Assembly (NCBI GenBank): GCA_943787265.1
Contig: CALSLT010000017.1
Span: 186,001-250,000 of the forward strand
Direction: 5' to 3'
Length of the DNA stretch: 64,000 nt
Origin: an uncultured Planctomycetaceae bacterium
Lineage (GTDB): Bacteria; Planctomycetota; Planctomycetia; Planctomycetales; Planctomycetaceae
The notes under the pieces were generated by a model. That model did not search any database. It was given only the letters and a program-made list of their open reading frames with translations, and was not told the origin of the DNA. The stretch's first letter is position 1; the number at the start of each line of letters is the position of its first letter. Both the position numbers and the translations under genes were made by a program. Shown here piece after piece: positions 1-8,699 of this stretch.

Positions 1-134
1 GAATCGTGCCTCGCACGACCTGAGAGTATTTACGAAAATTAAAACACGACAAAAACTTGACGTTCGGTAACGGTGACTCTGAGTCAGGTTGAAATCGAAC
101 ACGCGGGTCCACTGGCAAAGCGGGAACGGAACTC

Positions 135-1874
135 ATGGCAAATCTTGTATTACTTCAGGAAGGTCAGGCAATCCCGTACCCCGTTGGCGACGGCGAAACA
201 GTTGTCGGACGACATCCTGATTGCACAATTCAGTTGAAGTCGAATACCGTTTCTCGCCGGCACGCGCGATTCACTAAACGTGATGGCCAGTTCTATATCG
301 AAGATCTTGGCAGCGGTAACGGCACGATCGTGAACGGCACGCAACTGCAAAAAGAGCAGCCGCATCCGATCAATCATGAAGACCGAATCAAGTTCGGTCC
401 AATGCTTCTTCGATTCGAGTGCGAAGAAGCCCGCCCCGTCGCTCAGGCCCAGGCTGCACCGGCACCGGTTGCTCCTAAAATCCCCGCAGGCGGAGACGAC
501 TTCGGTGGTGACGATGACTTTGGAGCGACCGTTAACTTCTCCGACGAAGAAGAAGACGAAGCCGAAATCATGGGCACCCTCGTTGGAAGTGGTGCAGGCG
601 GCGGATTCGGCGGGTTGGATGTACAGCCAGAAGTAAAACTGAAGGCTGTCATCGACATCACACGCAGCCTGTGCGGTGAAACAAATCTCGACAAGATGCT
701 TCCGGCGATTCTCGACACGCTGTTCCGAGTCTTCCCACACGCTGACCGCGGGTGTGTCCTGCTGAAAGACCCGGATAAAGGTGGGGAGATGGTTCCGCGA
801 GCCTTCAAACATCGCCGCGAGGGTGAGGACTCGACTGTTCGACTATCACGCACGATCGTGAAGAAAGTGATCGGCGACAAAACTGGTATCCTCTCGGCCG
901 ACGCAGCCAACGACGATCAGTTTGACGCATCGGAATCAATCTCGAACCTCGCCATCCGTTCGATGATGTGTGTGCCGCTGCTCGATAAGGACACTGAGCC
1001 AATCGGCCTGATCAATATCGACACGATGAACCCGGTCACTCAATTTACGAGCGAAGATCTCGATCTGCTGATGACGATCGCCGGACAGGCTGCCCTGACA
1101 TACGAGAACGCACGACTGATGAAGTCGTTCCTCGAAAAGCAGAAGCAGGACGGCGAGATGAATATCGCCCAGGGCGTCCAGCAGGCACTGCTGCCTGACA
1201 AGCTCCCCAAGCCTGAAGGCTGGAAGTTCTACGCTTCGTACGATTCTGCTCAAGCAGTCGGCGGCGACTATTACGATGCATTCGACCTTGGAGATGGCAA
1301 ATACGTTCTCTCGTTCGGAGACATCTCCGGCAAGGGCGTTCCAGGTGCCATCATTATGTCCCGTATGTCCAGTTGTGTTCAGAGTACGCTGCAGTTTACG
1401 CACGACCCACTGGAAGCTGTGAACGCAATTAACACTCACATGTGTGCGAACGCGGCCGAAGGACGATTCGTCACGTACAACTTCGTGCTCCTGGACATCA
1501 ACACGAACGAAATTCAACTGGTCAATGCCGGCCACATGTCGCCGATGATTCTGAAACCGGACAGCTCGATCGATGAGTTTCCGGAAGACAGCATCGGACT
1601 TCCAATCGGCGTGATGGAGGATTACCCGTACGAAGTCGAGAAACGGGTCATTAATCCCGGCGAAACGGTCGTGTTGTTTACGGATGGCGTGGACGAGGCG
1701 ATGGATCCCGAGGGCGAGCTCTACACCTTGGAGCGAATGCGTGAGCTGATCTCGAAGAGCCCGCGCGAACCGGAAGAACTCGGCAAGATTCTTCTGGCCG
1801 ATGTCCGACGACACGCCAATGGCCGAGCACAGAACGACGACATCACGATCATGACATTTGGGCGAGAAGGGTAG
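135..1874 (+). CDS. FHA-GAF-PP2C (SpoIIE/RsbU-type) serine phosphatase
   Basis: A cytoplasmic signalling phosphatase of 579 residues with three recognisable parts. Residues about 20-90 form an FHA phosphothreonine-binding domain (VGRHPDC, SRRHA, LGSGNGT and VNG motifs). A linker rich in Ala/Pro and Asp/Glu follows. Residues about 170-330 look like a GAF sensor domain. Residues about 345-577 are a PPM/PP2C phosphatase of the SpoIIE/RsbU type, with AQGVQQALLP, VGGDYYDAF, GDISGKGVPGA, FTDGVDEA and the final DDITIM metal-binding motif. The family dephosphorylates anti-sigma-factor antagonists or similar partners; no partner gene is visible here. The ATG at 135 is used because the FHA domain begins directly after it. 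Family assignment is strong, the substrate is unknown. Confidence 0.93.
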   Translation: MANLVLLQEGQAIPYPVGDGETVVGRHPDCTIQLKSNTVSRRHARFTKRDGQFYIEDLGSGNGTIVNGTQLQKEQPHPINHEDRIKFGPMLLRFECEEARPVAQAQAAPAPVAPKIPAGGDDFGGDDDFGATVNFSDEEEDEAEIMGTLVGSGAGGGFGGLDVQPEVKLKAVIDITRSLCGETNLDKMLPAILDTLFRVFPHADRGCVLLKDPDKGGEMVPRAFKHRREGEDSTVRLSRTIVKKVIGDKTGILSADAANDDQFDASESISNLAIRSMMCVPLLDKDTEPIGLINIDTMNPVTQFTSEDLDLLMTIAGQAALTYENARLMKSFLEKQKQDGEMNIAQGVQQALLPDKLPKPEGWKFYASYDSAQAVGGDYYDAFDLGDGKYVLSFGDISGKGVPGAIIMSRMSSCVQSTLQFTHDPLEAVNAINTHMCANAAEGRFVTYNFVLLDINTNEIQLVNAGHMSPMILKPDSSIDEFPEDSIGLPIGVMEDYPYEVEKRVINPGETVVLFTDGVDEAMDPEGELYTLERMRELISKSPREPEELGKILLADVRRHANGRAQNDDITIMTFGREG

Positions 1875-2046
1875 CTGTCACTGTTTGGCAGGAGCTCAAC
1901 GAAGAATGGCGTCGGTGACTTTGCGGGCTTGAGGTCCGGTGCTTTTCTTGAACTTGTGGCTTTAATGCAGAAATGCTTCTGCTCTCTGTTCGAGTCGCCC
2001 CACAATTGACGACAAATTCAACTTCGATTTTGAGCCAAGGTGTCGC

Positions 2047-2940
2047 GTGCCCGCTGCGAATCTTCAGGAATGCGTCCATCGAGCCTGCCTGCTCGAAGCA
2101 ACGGCTCAGAAGCCCGGCAACGTGCACCCCGGCGCGGTATTCGAACACGTTGCCTACGAAGATTTCGTCGCCTCTGCCGATGCTATCGCGCCAGTTCTGG
2201 CCAACACCGCTGACATCGGAGTTGGAAAGAGTATCCTCGAAGCCGTCAAAGCAACTCGCAGCATCTGCGAACACAACACGAATCTCGGCATCATTCTGCT
2301 GCTTGCCCCTTTGACTGCCGTACCGGCTGACGTTTCGCTCTCGGAAGGAATTGGAGCTGTTCTTTCTGGATTGACGCGAGACGACGCCGAGCATGCGTAC
2401 GAAGCAATTCGGATCGCTCAGCCTCGTGGATTAGGGACAGCAGATTCAGCGGATGTAACGGCCTCATCACCCAACGGAACATTGACCGAAGTAATGTCGC
2501 AAGCCGCCGATCGAGACTCCGTGGCCAGGCAGTACGCCAACAGTTTTAAGACAGTGTTGGATGATGCAGTCACAACGTTGAACGCCTCAAGCCGTTTCGA
2601 AGAGGACTGGGAACAGGCCATCATTTATCTGCAGTTGAAACTGATCGCTCGAGACGGTGACACAGACATCGCCAGAAAGTGCAATTCGATCGATGTCCAT
2701 GAAGCAAAACGCCGAGCCATGTCTGTACTGCAAGCGGGTTGGCCGATGGCGATGGAAGGTCGATTAAGAATTCGAGAATTCGATCGCTGGCTTCGCGCAA
2801 AGGGAAGTAAGCGAAATCCCGGGACCACTGCCGACCTTGTGACCGCGGGTGTTTTTGCAGTTCTCCGAGATGAACTTGCTCCGATGCCGCGGCTTGAAGA
2901 AATTCAAGAACGTGCAGACGAAATTCGATCCACAAAGTGA
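2047..2940 (+). CDS. Triphosphoribosyl-dephospho-CoA synthase (CitG/MdcB family)
   Basis: 297-residue protein of the CitG/MdcB family, which transfers a triphosphoribosyl group to dephospho-CoA. The family signature KPGNVHPG is at residues 23-30, followed by YEDFVASA, GVGKSILEAV, HNTNLGIILLLAPL and GLGTADSADV. The reading frame opens with GTG at 2047; an ATG-started alternative would lose the conserved N-terminal helix. The gene is followed 12 bases later by a UPF0047 gene, so the two are probably cotranscribed. No citrate or malonate lyase genes are present. Stand-alone CitG-like proteins also occur with tetrahydromethanopterin C1 genes in methylotrophs and planctomycetes, so the true substrate may differ (inference). 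Confidence 0.85.
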   Translation: MPAANLQECVHRACLLEATAQKPGNVHPGAVFEHVAYEDFVASADAIAPVLANTADIGVGKSILEAVKATRSICEHNTNLGIILLLAPLTAVPADVSLSEGIGAVLSGLTRDDAEHAYEAIRIAQPRGLGTADSADVTASSPNGTLTEVMSQAADRDSVARQYANSFKTVLDDAVTTLNASSRFEEDWEQAIIYLQLKLIARDGDTDIARKCNSIDVHEAKRRAMSVLQAGWPMAMEGRLRIREFDRWLRAKGSKRNPGTTADLVTAGVFAVLRDELAPMPRLEEIQERADEIRSTK

Positions 2941-2952
2941 CGGTGGCTTCAC

Positions 2953-3375
2953 ATGAAAACTCTGACCAAAGAAATCTGGATGGATGTGCCTCAGCGTCGG
3001 GCAATCATTTCGATCCATCACGAAGTTGAGCGGCTTGTGGCAGAAAGCGGCGTCCAGGACGGGTTGGTTCTTGTCAATGCGATGCACATCACAGCCAGCG
3101 TTTTTATCAATGACGACGAATCCGGACTTCACCACGACTACGACGTCTGGCTCGAAGAACTCGCACCATTTGATCCGTCACCGGAGCGTTACCACCATAA
3201 CCGCACCGGAGAAGACAACGCCGACGCACATCACAAGCGGCAAATCATGGGCCGCGAGGTCGTCGTCGCCATCACAGAAGGCAAGCTTCACCTCGGGCCG
3301 TGGGAGCACATCTTCTACTACGAATTCGACGGCCGGCGGAAGAAGCGGCTTCTCGTGAAGATCATTGGCGAGTGA
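2953..3375 (+). CDS. UPF0047 (YjbQ family) protein
   Basis: 140-residue protein of the YjbQ/UPF0047 family, a small trimeric fold seen in all domains of life. Family hallmarks are visible: VNAMHITASVFINDDE near residues 37-52, the YHHNRTGEDNADAH stretch around residues 80-93, and the closing LHLGPWEHIFYYEFDGRRKKRLLVKIIG. The His, Asp and Glu residues in these motifs are the proposed metal and phosphate ligands. Family length (about 130-140 residues) is matched. Weak thiamine-phosphate synthase activity has been reported for relatives, but the physiological role is uncertain. It sits 12 bases behind the CitG-like gene, suggesting one transcript. Confidence 0.9.
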   Translation: MKTLTKEIWMDVPQRRAIISIHHEVERLVAESGVQDGLVLVNAMHITASVFINDDESGLHHDYDVWLEELAPFDPSPERYHHNRTGEDNADAHHKRQIMGREVVVAITEGKLHLGPWEHIFYYEFDGRRKKRLLVKIIGE

Positions 3376-3475
3376 AGAATCTTCAATGTTGTCTTGCGGG
3401 ATCGATATCAAACCGCATGACGCTTTCCGTAGCGCAAAGTGTTGCCCTCAAGATTTGACTGGCAGTGTCCCGCAG

Positions 3476-5285
3476 TTATCGCAACGACCAAAGCAGACCC
3501 ACAACCAGCAACACACCGGTTAGCCCGTAGTAAACTGCAGGCTGAGAGCGGAGATGTTCGAGTGTGCTGGCAACTCGGTCGGGCAGCTTCTTCCAGCCAT
3601 GTTCCGGCGTGCCACCGAGAATCTTTCGATCGCAGAACTCGGTAACGACGGCCAGCCCGCGGATGGGTAATGCGAGACCACATCGGACGGCATCTTCAAG
3701 ATAAAACCATTCGCGGCATAATTGCGTTAACGAGGTCAGGCTGGCAGTTACGCGACTACGAACATTCTCACCAGCCTGCATCAGCAACCATGCGGCGACC
3801 ATTCCCAACAGGCACACAGGAGTTGCCGCTCCGAATGTCAGCAACCGTGTTGGAGATGTGTTGGCTGTTTCGGGGATGTCGAACGGCGCAATGCACGCAC
3901 AAAACGCGACGCACGCAGCTAGCGTGGCTGCCACCGACGTGATCGCTGATCCCGTGACCGTACGCTGTTCTGAAACATTCTGCCTGGTAGTTGACACGTT
4001 CGAAGGCCGGCTCATTACCAGTTTTATAATCGCGATTCCCCACAGGATCTGGCCAAAGAGAATTCCCCACCAGGCCGTTAGCAGCAATTGGCCGGGCGCC
4101 GAGGCGATGGCTTCATTTCCACTTGCATGCCGTGACGATTCGATAATCGACAACACGGCGTTGCTTCCGCCGATTCCGGTTGCCGCAATTATTACCGCGA
4201 CGCCAAACGCGATTCCCCGGCCGAGGACGACGTGATCGCGTTGTAGCACGAAGACCGCCACGAGTTGACTGAGCAACGTGCAAGCGGCAATTGGGCCACA
4301 GGATGGCAAGCCCGCCACCATTCCTGATGCGGCAAGGCCGGCAGCACTGACGCCCAGGAGTGCACCGATTCGGTTCGAATCATCCTGCACAATCGCGATT
4401 CCGGTGGCTGTGAGAGACGTCAGTATGCCCAATAGACCAAGTAGCCGGAATGCGTCGACGGCAACAGTACCCAGTGGAAAGACGGCAAGGGCCAAGGCGA
4501 GGCCTGGCAGGATTCCAGCAAGTACGACAACAATTCCAGCGTCGCGAGGCTGTCTTGCGAGAAACGTGCGAGGCCAGATCAGTGCTGGAAAGAATGCACA
4601 TCGAACGGCAACGGCCGCAACAAACAGGACCGACATTCCAGAAGCAACGGCCGTCGCGTCAACTCGACCATCTTCGACAGCCCGACTGACGACCGCTTCG
4701 ATGTTCGATGTGTTGAACCGAGCCGTCACCATCAAAATTGCGATCAGCAATAACGCCCCCGGATGCACCGAGAACCATCGTTGTATTTAGAAGTTTCCTG
4801 GGTTGAACTGCTGGCAGTCTGCGGCGTGCGAGCATTCCGACAACGCAGCAGTCAATAAGAATCCAAACTCCGACGAGCGCGACGAAATCGGCAGTCAGGA
4901 TCGCGGCAGTGCTCAAGGAGTAAAGGAGTGCTGTCCCTCCAGATTCGACGTCTTCCGAAGAGGAAGAATCAAAGCCTGCGTTCTTAAGAAGCAAAATCAG
5001 CGATGCCGCGAGGATCAGCATGCATCGCGACTGGTCTGTCTGGAACGACAGGCTCACTGTCAGGTCAACTTCCGACGATACGATCAGCCACTGACCGACT
5101 GATATCGAGGCGGTTGGCTCGATCAAATCGGCTATCGAGCAGAGGAGCCAAGCCACGCTGACTGCTACGGCCCATCCCGCCGACAAGGCAATCGCGGTGT
5201 TTCGTTGAGCGGGTATGGCAACCGCCAGAAACCATCCGACAAACGGCGTCACCAGCATGACTGAGATCAGCAGTTGCTCAGTCAT
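3476..5285 (-). pseudogene. NuoL/MrpA-like proton-antiporter membrane protein, frameshifted
   Basis: Two minus-strand frames together give a protein of about 602 residues. The N-terminal part runs from ATG at 5285 to about 4760 and the C-terminal part from about 4768 to the stop at 3476. The split lies in a run of five G at about 4761-4765; removing one G joins the frames seamlessly (TTMVLGASG into GALLLIAILMV). The whole protein is hydrophobic with many membrane segments, and the order of segments recalls complex I subunit 5 and its MrpA/DabB relatives (LTADFVALVGVWIL matching the LADNLLLLFVFWEL region). The conserved Glu of that helix and the usual Lys/His residues of the channel appear to be replaced. 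No other complex I, Mrp or DabA gene adjoins. Either a real break or a homopolymer error. Confidence 0.6.
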
Positions 5286-5310
5286 AAGGCCGCTCCCAGT
5301 TACGCGAAGA

Positions 5311-5339
5311 AACCCCGGCAATCAACGATTCCCGGGGTT
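5311..5339. terminator. Hairpin between cyclophilin and NuoL-like genes
   Basis: Inverted repeat AACCCCGG (5311-5318) and CCGGGGTT (5332-5339) with a 13-base loop. It lies between the stop of the cyclophilin gene and the start of the NuoL-like gene, both read on the minus strand. It could be a terminator or partial attenuator; there is no long T run. Confidence 0.5.
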
Positions 5340-5366
5340 CTCCAGCTTGATACTTGATCGCTCTAC

Positions 5367-6659
5367 TTATTCAGTCTTCGCGTCGTCGTCTCCGGCGGGC
5401 TCATCTGTCGACGTATCGTCTGTTGCAGACTCATCGGTTGGCTCTTCTTCCGCCGTTTCATCCGGAGTAATTTCCGGCTTGTACTCGTGAGGCCGCTTTC
5501 GCAAGACTGTTGCCTTGGTGATTTTGTCGCCACGTTTCAGCGAAGCGGCGACTTTCATTCCTTCGATCACTCGACCGAACACGGTGTGACCACCCTTTTC
5601 AGGTTCCGTTCGAGCGTTCAGCCAGTCGGTCGGCAGGTGAGTGATAAAGAATTGTGAACCGCCAGTGTCCTGTCCGGAATGTGCCATGCTCAGGCTGCCC
5701 CGGAAGTGCATCCGGGTGCCCTCTTCAAAGCATTCGCATTTAATCGAGTATCCAGGGCCACCGTATCCGTCGTTGCTGGGATCATCGTCGAGCGTGTTGG
5801 GGTCGCCGCCCTGAGCCATGAAGCCGTTGATGACTCGGTGAAAACTGATCCCGTCGTACTTGCCGCCTTCTACCAGGCTGATTGTATTGGCCACGGTGTT
5901 TGGTGCGTGATCTTCGAACAGTTCAAAGACGATCTTGCCTTTGCTTGTTTCAAACTGAATTCTTGGAAGAGCGGCGTCTCCCTCAAGAGCGTCTTCTTTG
6001 GCGCGAAGTTCCTGTTCCGTCTTCCAGAGTTCCTGATACTTCGTCGCGGACTCGATGTAGGTCTCGTAGCGAAGATCGAGTCGATTCACTTTCTGAGCTT
6101 CTACGAAGATTGCAGATGCCTGCTCGAAGTTGTGCAACGCGAACTGGGAGACAGCTCCCATGCTGAGTGCATCTTTTGTTTTTCGGCCAGCCGTCAGTAG
6201 CTTCGAAGAAATTTCGGCGGAACGATCAAAGTCGTTGTTGTTAAAGGCTTCCTTCATGACGATTTCGCCAGCGTCGAGATCGCCATCATTCTTTTCATAA
6301 ATCTTTGCCGCCAGATCGAGCATCTCGGGATAAATTTCGACTTCGAACTCGCGGATCAAATCTACATATTGATCGCGGACCGTCCGCTTTTCGTCGCTGG
6401 TTGCGGCGTCCGCAAACTTCTTCTTCAGATCCTGCAGCTTCTCGAAGATCGTCAGACGGCGAGCTTGCAGTGACTTCCATTTTTCGCTCGGGTCTTCATC
6501 ACCCTCGTCGACGACCACTTTCAAAGCCGGTGCTTTTGGAGCTTCGTCCTCAGCTTTTTCATCCTGTGCTCGAACGCTCGAAGCAAGCATCAATTGAGCA
6601 CACAGCGGCAGCAAAATGAGCGCCGTCAGGAAACGGGATTCACGAATCATTGATCTCAT
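5367..6659 (-). CDS. Exported cyclophilin-type peptidyl-prolyl isomerase
   Basis: About 430 residues from the ATG at 6659; a second ATG at 6650 is also possible, and an upstream ATG at 6707 would put extra residues before the signal peptide. Residues about 5-30 form a Sec signal peptide (hydrophobic core LTALILLPLCAQLML, cleavage near SSVRAQ). An Asp/Glu-Ala-rich, helical region of about 200 residues follows. The cyclophilin domain starts near FETSKGKIVFELFEDHAPNTVANTISLVE and contains SFHRVINGFMAQGGDP, MAHSGQDTGGSQFFITH and GHTVFGRVIEGM, which carry the proline-isomerase active-site Arg, Phe and Gln residues. The C-terminus is a Glu/Asp/Thr-rich tail. The role is protein folding outside the cytoplasm. 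Confidence 0.92.
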   Translation of the reverse strand: MRSMIRESRFLTALILLPLCAQLMLASSVRAQDEKAEDEAPKAPALKVVVDEGDEDPSEKWKSLQARRLTIFEKLQDLKKKFADAATSDEKRTVRDQYVDLIREFEVEIYPEMLDLAAKIYEKNDGDLDAGEIVMKEAFNNNDFDRSAEISSKLLTAGRKTKDALSMGAVSQFALHNFEQASAIFVEAQKVNRLDLRYETYIESATKYQELWKTEQELRAKEDALEGDAALPRIQFETSKGKIVFELFEDHAPNTVANTISLVEGGKYDGISFHRVINGFMAQGGDPNTLDDDPSNDGYGGPGYSIKCECFEEGTRMHFRGSLSMAHSGQDTGGSQFFITHLPTDWLNARTEPEKGGHTVFGRVIEGMKVAASLKRGDKITKATVLRKRPHEYKPEITPDETAEEEPTDESATDDTSTDEPAGDDDAKTE

Positions 6660-6843
6660 CCTGTCAGAATTCTGGTGCGCTTCGCACGGCGAAGCGATTT
6701 GTTTCAATGTGAGGCGGCGAGTTTATCGACCACACCTCGACGCGCCCACGGAACGGGATATTCGGAGTTCAGAAGCCTGAATGTCGACTTTTTCCGAGTT
6801 CGGTCGTGGCTGAAGTCGTACGTGGTCAATGGTTTAACCAAAC

Positions 6844-8508
6844 TCACTGCGGCGGAGATATAAGTGCTTCGGGTTTCTCAAGGACGAAATAGTGACCGTG
6901 GTCGGCGGTCACGAAGACGGCAGTGTCCTCCCAGCCCCCATTGGTTTCGACCCAGTTGGTGACTGATTGGAATGCAGAATCGCCGCTAAGGACCGCACCG
7001 ATCGAGTTGTCGATGTTGTTCGCATGGTTCGCCCAGTCGACGTCGCCGGCCTCGACCATCAGCCAGAATTGATCGGACCGCGCCGAAAGGACCGTCAGCG
7101 CGGCGTCCGTCATTTCTGCAAGAGTCGGGTTCTCGTCGATGTCGGCCTGCGAGTATTCCTCGGCGGCAACCGTTGTCGCAAGATTCCCGACGGCCGCTCC
7201 TGCGCTGAGGGTCGGATCAAAACCGCCATCGGCTGTCTGAAATGGCAGATGCCCCTTCTTGACACCGAACATTCCAAACAGTCGCGTCTTCTCGTCAATG
7301 GCGTGTTGAGCCGCCTTGACGAGAGCGGCTTTTCCATTCTCGCCGGATTCGCGCAAGACTGCGGTCCAAGGACGGTCCTTCTGGGACTGGATCGTCTTCA
7401 GATCGACAGCGGCGAGGTAACGATTCTCAGTCGTGTCGCCTGGATTGAAATTGCTCCCTTGCCCGGTGTCTTTGAGGCGGTCTTCTCCCCAGCCGGCTCC
7501 CAGCAGAACGTCAACACCAGGCAACGGTTCTTGAGGATGTGAAATCGACTTCAGACCAAGCAGGTCTCGTGTCAGGTCCTGATAGTCGCTGCGGCTGACA
7601 TTGTTGGCGTATCCGCATGCCGGCGTTGCATGGCTGATCGGAACGCTGGTGACCAGTCCGATCGCGAAACCGTCGCGCTGCAGTTGCCTGCCCAGAGGTT
7701 CGACATGCTTTCCTTCGGGATCAACATTGACCGCTCCGTTGTAAGTCTTGATTCCGGAGCAAAGCGACGTCGCGCTGGACGACGAATCCGTATAGACGTG
7801 ACGGAAGTCGCGACCTAACCCGATTGGATACAGAGGGTCCAAAGGTGCTGACCAGGGATACCGTCCACCAATTCGGCTCGAGTAGCCGCTCGGTTTTGTG
7901 CCACCGGGATTCTCGACCGCTTGCAGGTTGACGTTCTTCTTCGTTCCGTCGTTGTGCGGCGTCGAGACGAAGTAACCGAAGTCCGTCTGAGTCTTCGCGT
8001 AGTCCTGAAATGCCAGTCCAGAACCGCGGCCATTTCGATACTTCACGGCGTCGGCGTTGTAAGTCGCAGCCGCCCAGGTGGTTTGCCAGTCCATCCCGTC
8101 GAAGACAAACAGGATGATCCGCTTCTTGCCGCTCGCGACGGCAGCCTTCTGCAGTGAATAGACGTTTGTCTGATCAAAGTACTCGGCCTCTGGATTGATA
8201 GTGCCGGTGGGCACTTTTCCGAATAGCTGTCGCAGCTTTTCCACCGAACGGTACGGACTGTTCTTACCAGAAACTGAGTCCAGGCCCATCCCGAACGAGT
8301 AGATCGGGATCAATCGATTTGAATGACTGACCCAGCTCGAGTACTTGTCAGTGTGCGATCCCCATCGCCCCCAGTCAGCTTTTCTGGATTCGATTGCCCG
8401 AGTCTGAAGATCTCGGACATGGTCCTTCTCGGCTGCCGAAACGATGTCATGACAGGCCATCATCATGAGGCCAGCGGTTATCGCCCACGCCGTTTTCCGT
8501 CCGCTCAT
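6844..8508 (-). CDS. Alkaline phosphatase
   Basis: About 554 residues starting at the ATG at 8508, where MSGRKTAWAITAGLMMMAC begins a signal peptide; the longer frame from 8604 adds 32 residues with no export signal. Alkaline phosphatase superfamily motifs appear in order: metal-binding Asp in LFVFDGMDW, the nucleophile region TDSSSSATSLCSG, ISHATPACGYA, MVEAGDVDWANHANN with the second metal cluster, and VFVTADHGHY near the C-terminus. The enzyme releases phosphate from organic esters in the periplasm. It is divergent from the PHP-domain hydrolase gene; the 191 bases between the starts (8509-8699) presumably hold both promoters. No Pho-box-like element was recognised. Confidence 0.88.
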   Translation of the reverse strand: MSGRKTAWAITAGLMMMACHDIVSAAEKDHVRDLQTRAIESRKADWGRWGSHTDKYSSWVSHSNRLIPIYSFGMGLDSVSGKNSPYRSVEKLRQLFGKVPTGTINPEAEYFDQTNVYSLQKAAVASGKKRIILFVFDGMDWQTTWAAATYNADAVKYRNGRGSGLAFQDYAKTQTDFGYFVSTPHNDGTKKNVNLQAVENPGGTKPSGYSSRIGGRYPWSAPLDPLYPIGLGRDFRHVYTDSSSSATSLCSGIKTYNGAVNVDPEGKHVEPLGRQLQRDGFAIGLVTSVPISHATPACGYANNVSRSDYQDLTRDLLGLKSISHPQEPLPGVDVLLGAGWGEDRLKDTGQGSNFNPGDTTENRYLAAVDLKTIQSQKDRPWTAVLRESGENGKAALVKAAQHAIDEKTRLFGMFGVKKGHLPFQTADGGFDPTLSAGAAVGNLATTVAAEEYSQADIDENPTLAEMTDAALTVLSARSDQFWLMVEAGDVDWANHANNIDNSIGAVLSGDSAFQSVTNWVETNGGWEDTAVFVTADHGHYFVLEKPEALISPPQ

Positions 8509-8699
8509 CAGGTACTCCAGGGTGCCGTTTCTTGAGAGTGAATTTCGTTGAATCTCGCAGTCTGTCCTGCGAGTGTTTGGGAGTTTCGGACATTGGGCAT
8601 CCATTCGCTACTCCGCCGCCTGGCGAGCATCGTGCCACCGACGTAGGATCACCCACTTCAAATGGTCGCGTGCCGACACCATTACGAAGGAATACTAAA

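Noticed and set aside
936..1814. 292-residue minus-strand frame
   Set aside because: Exact antisense of the FHA-GAF-PP2C gene, with no motif or ribosome site.
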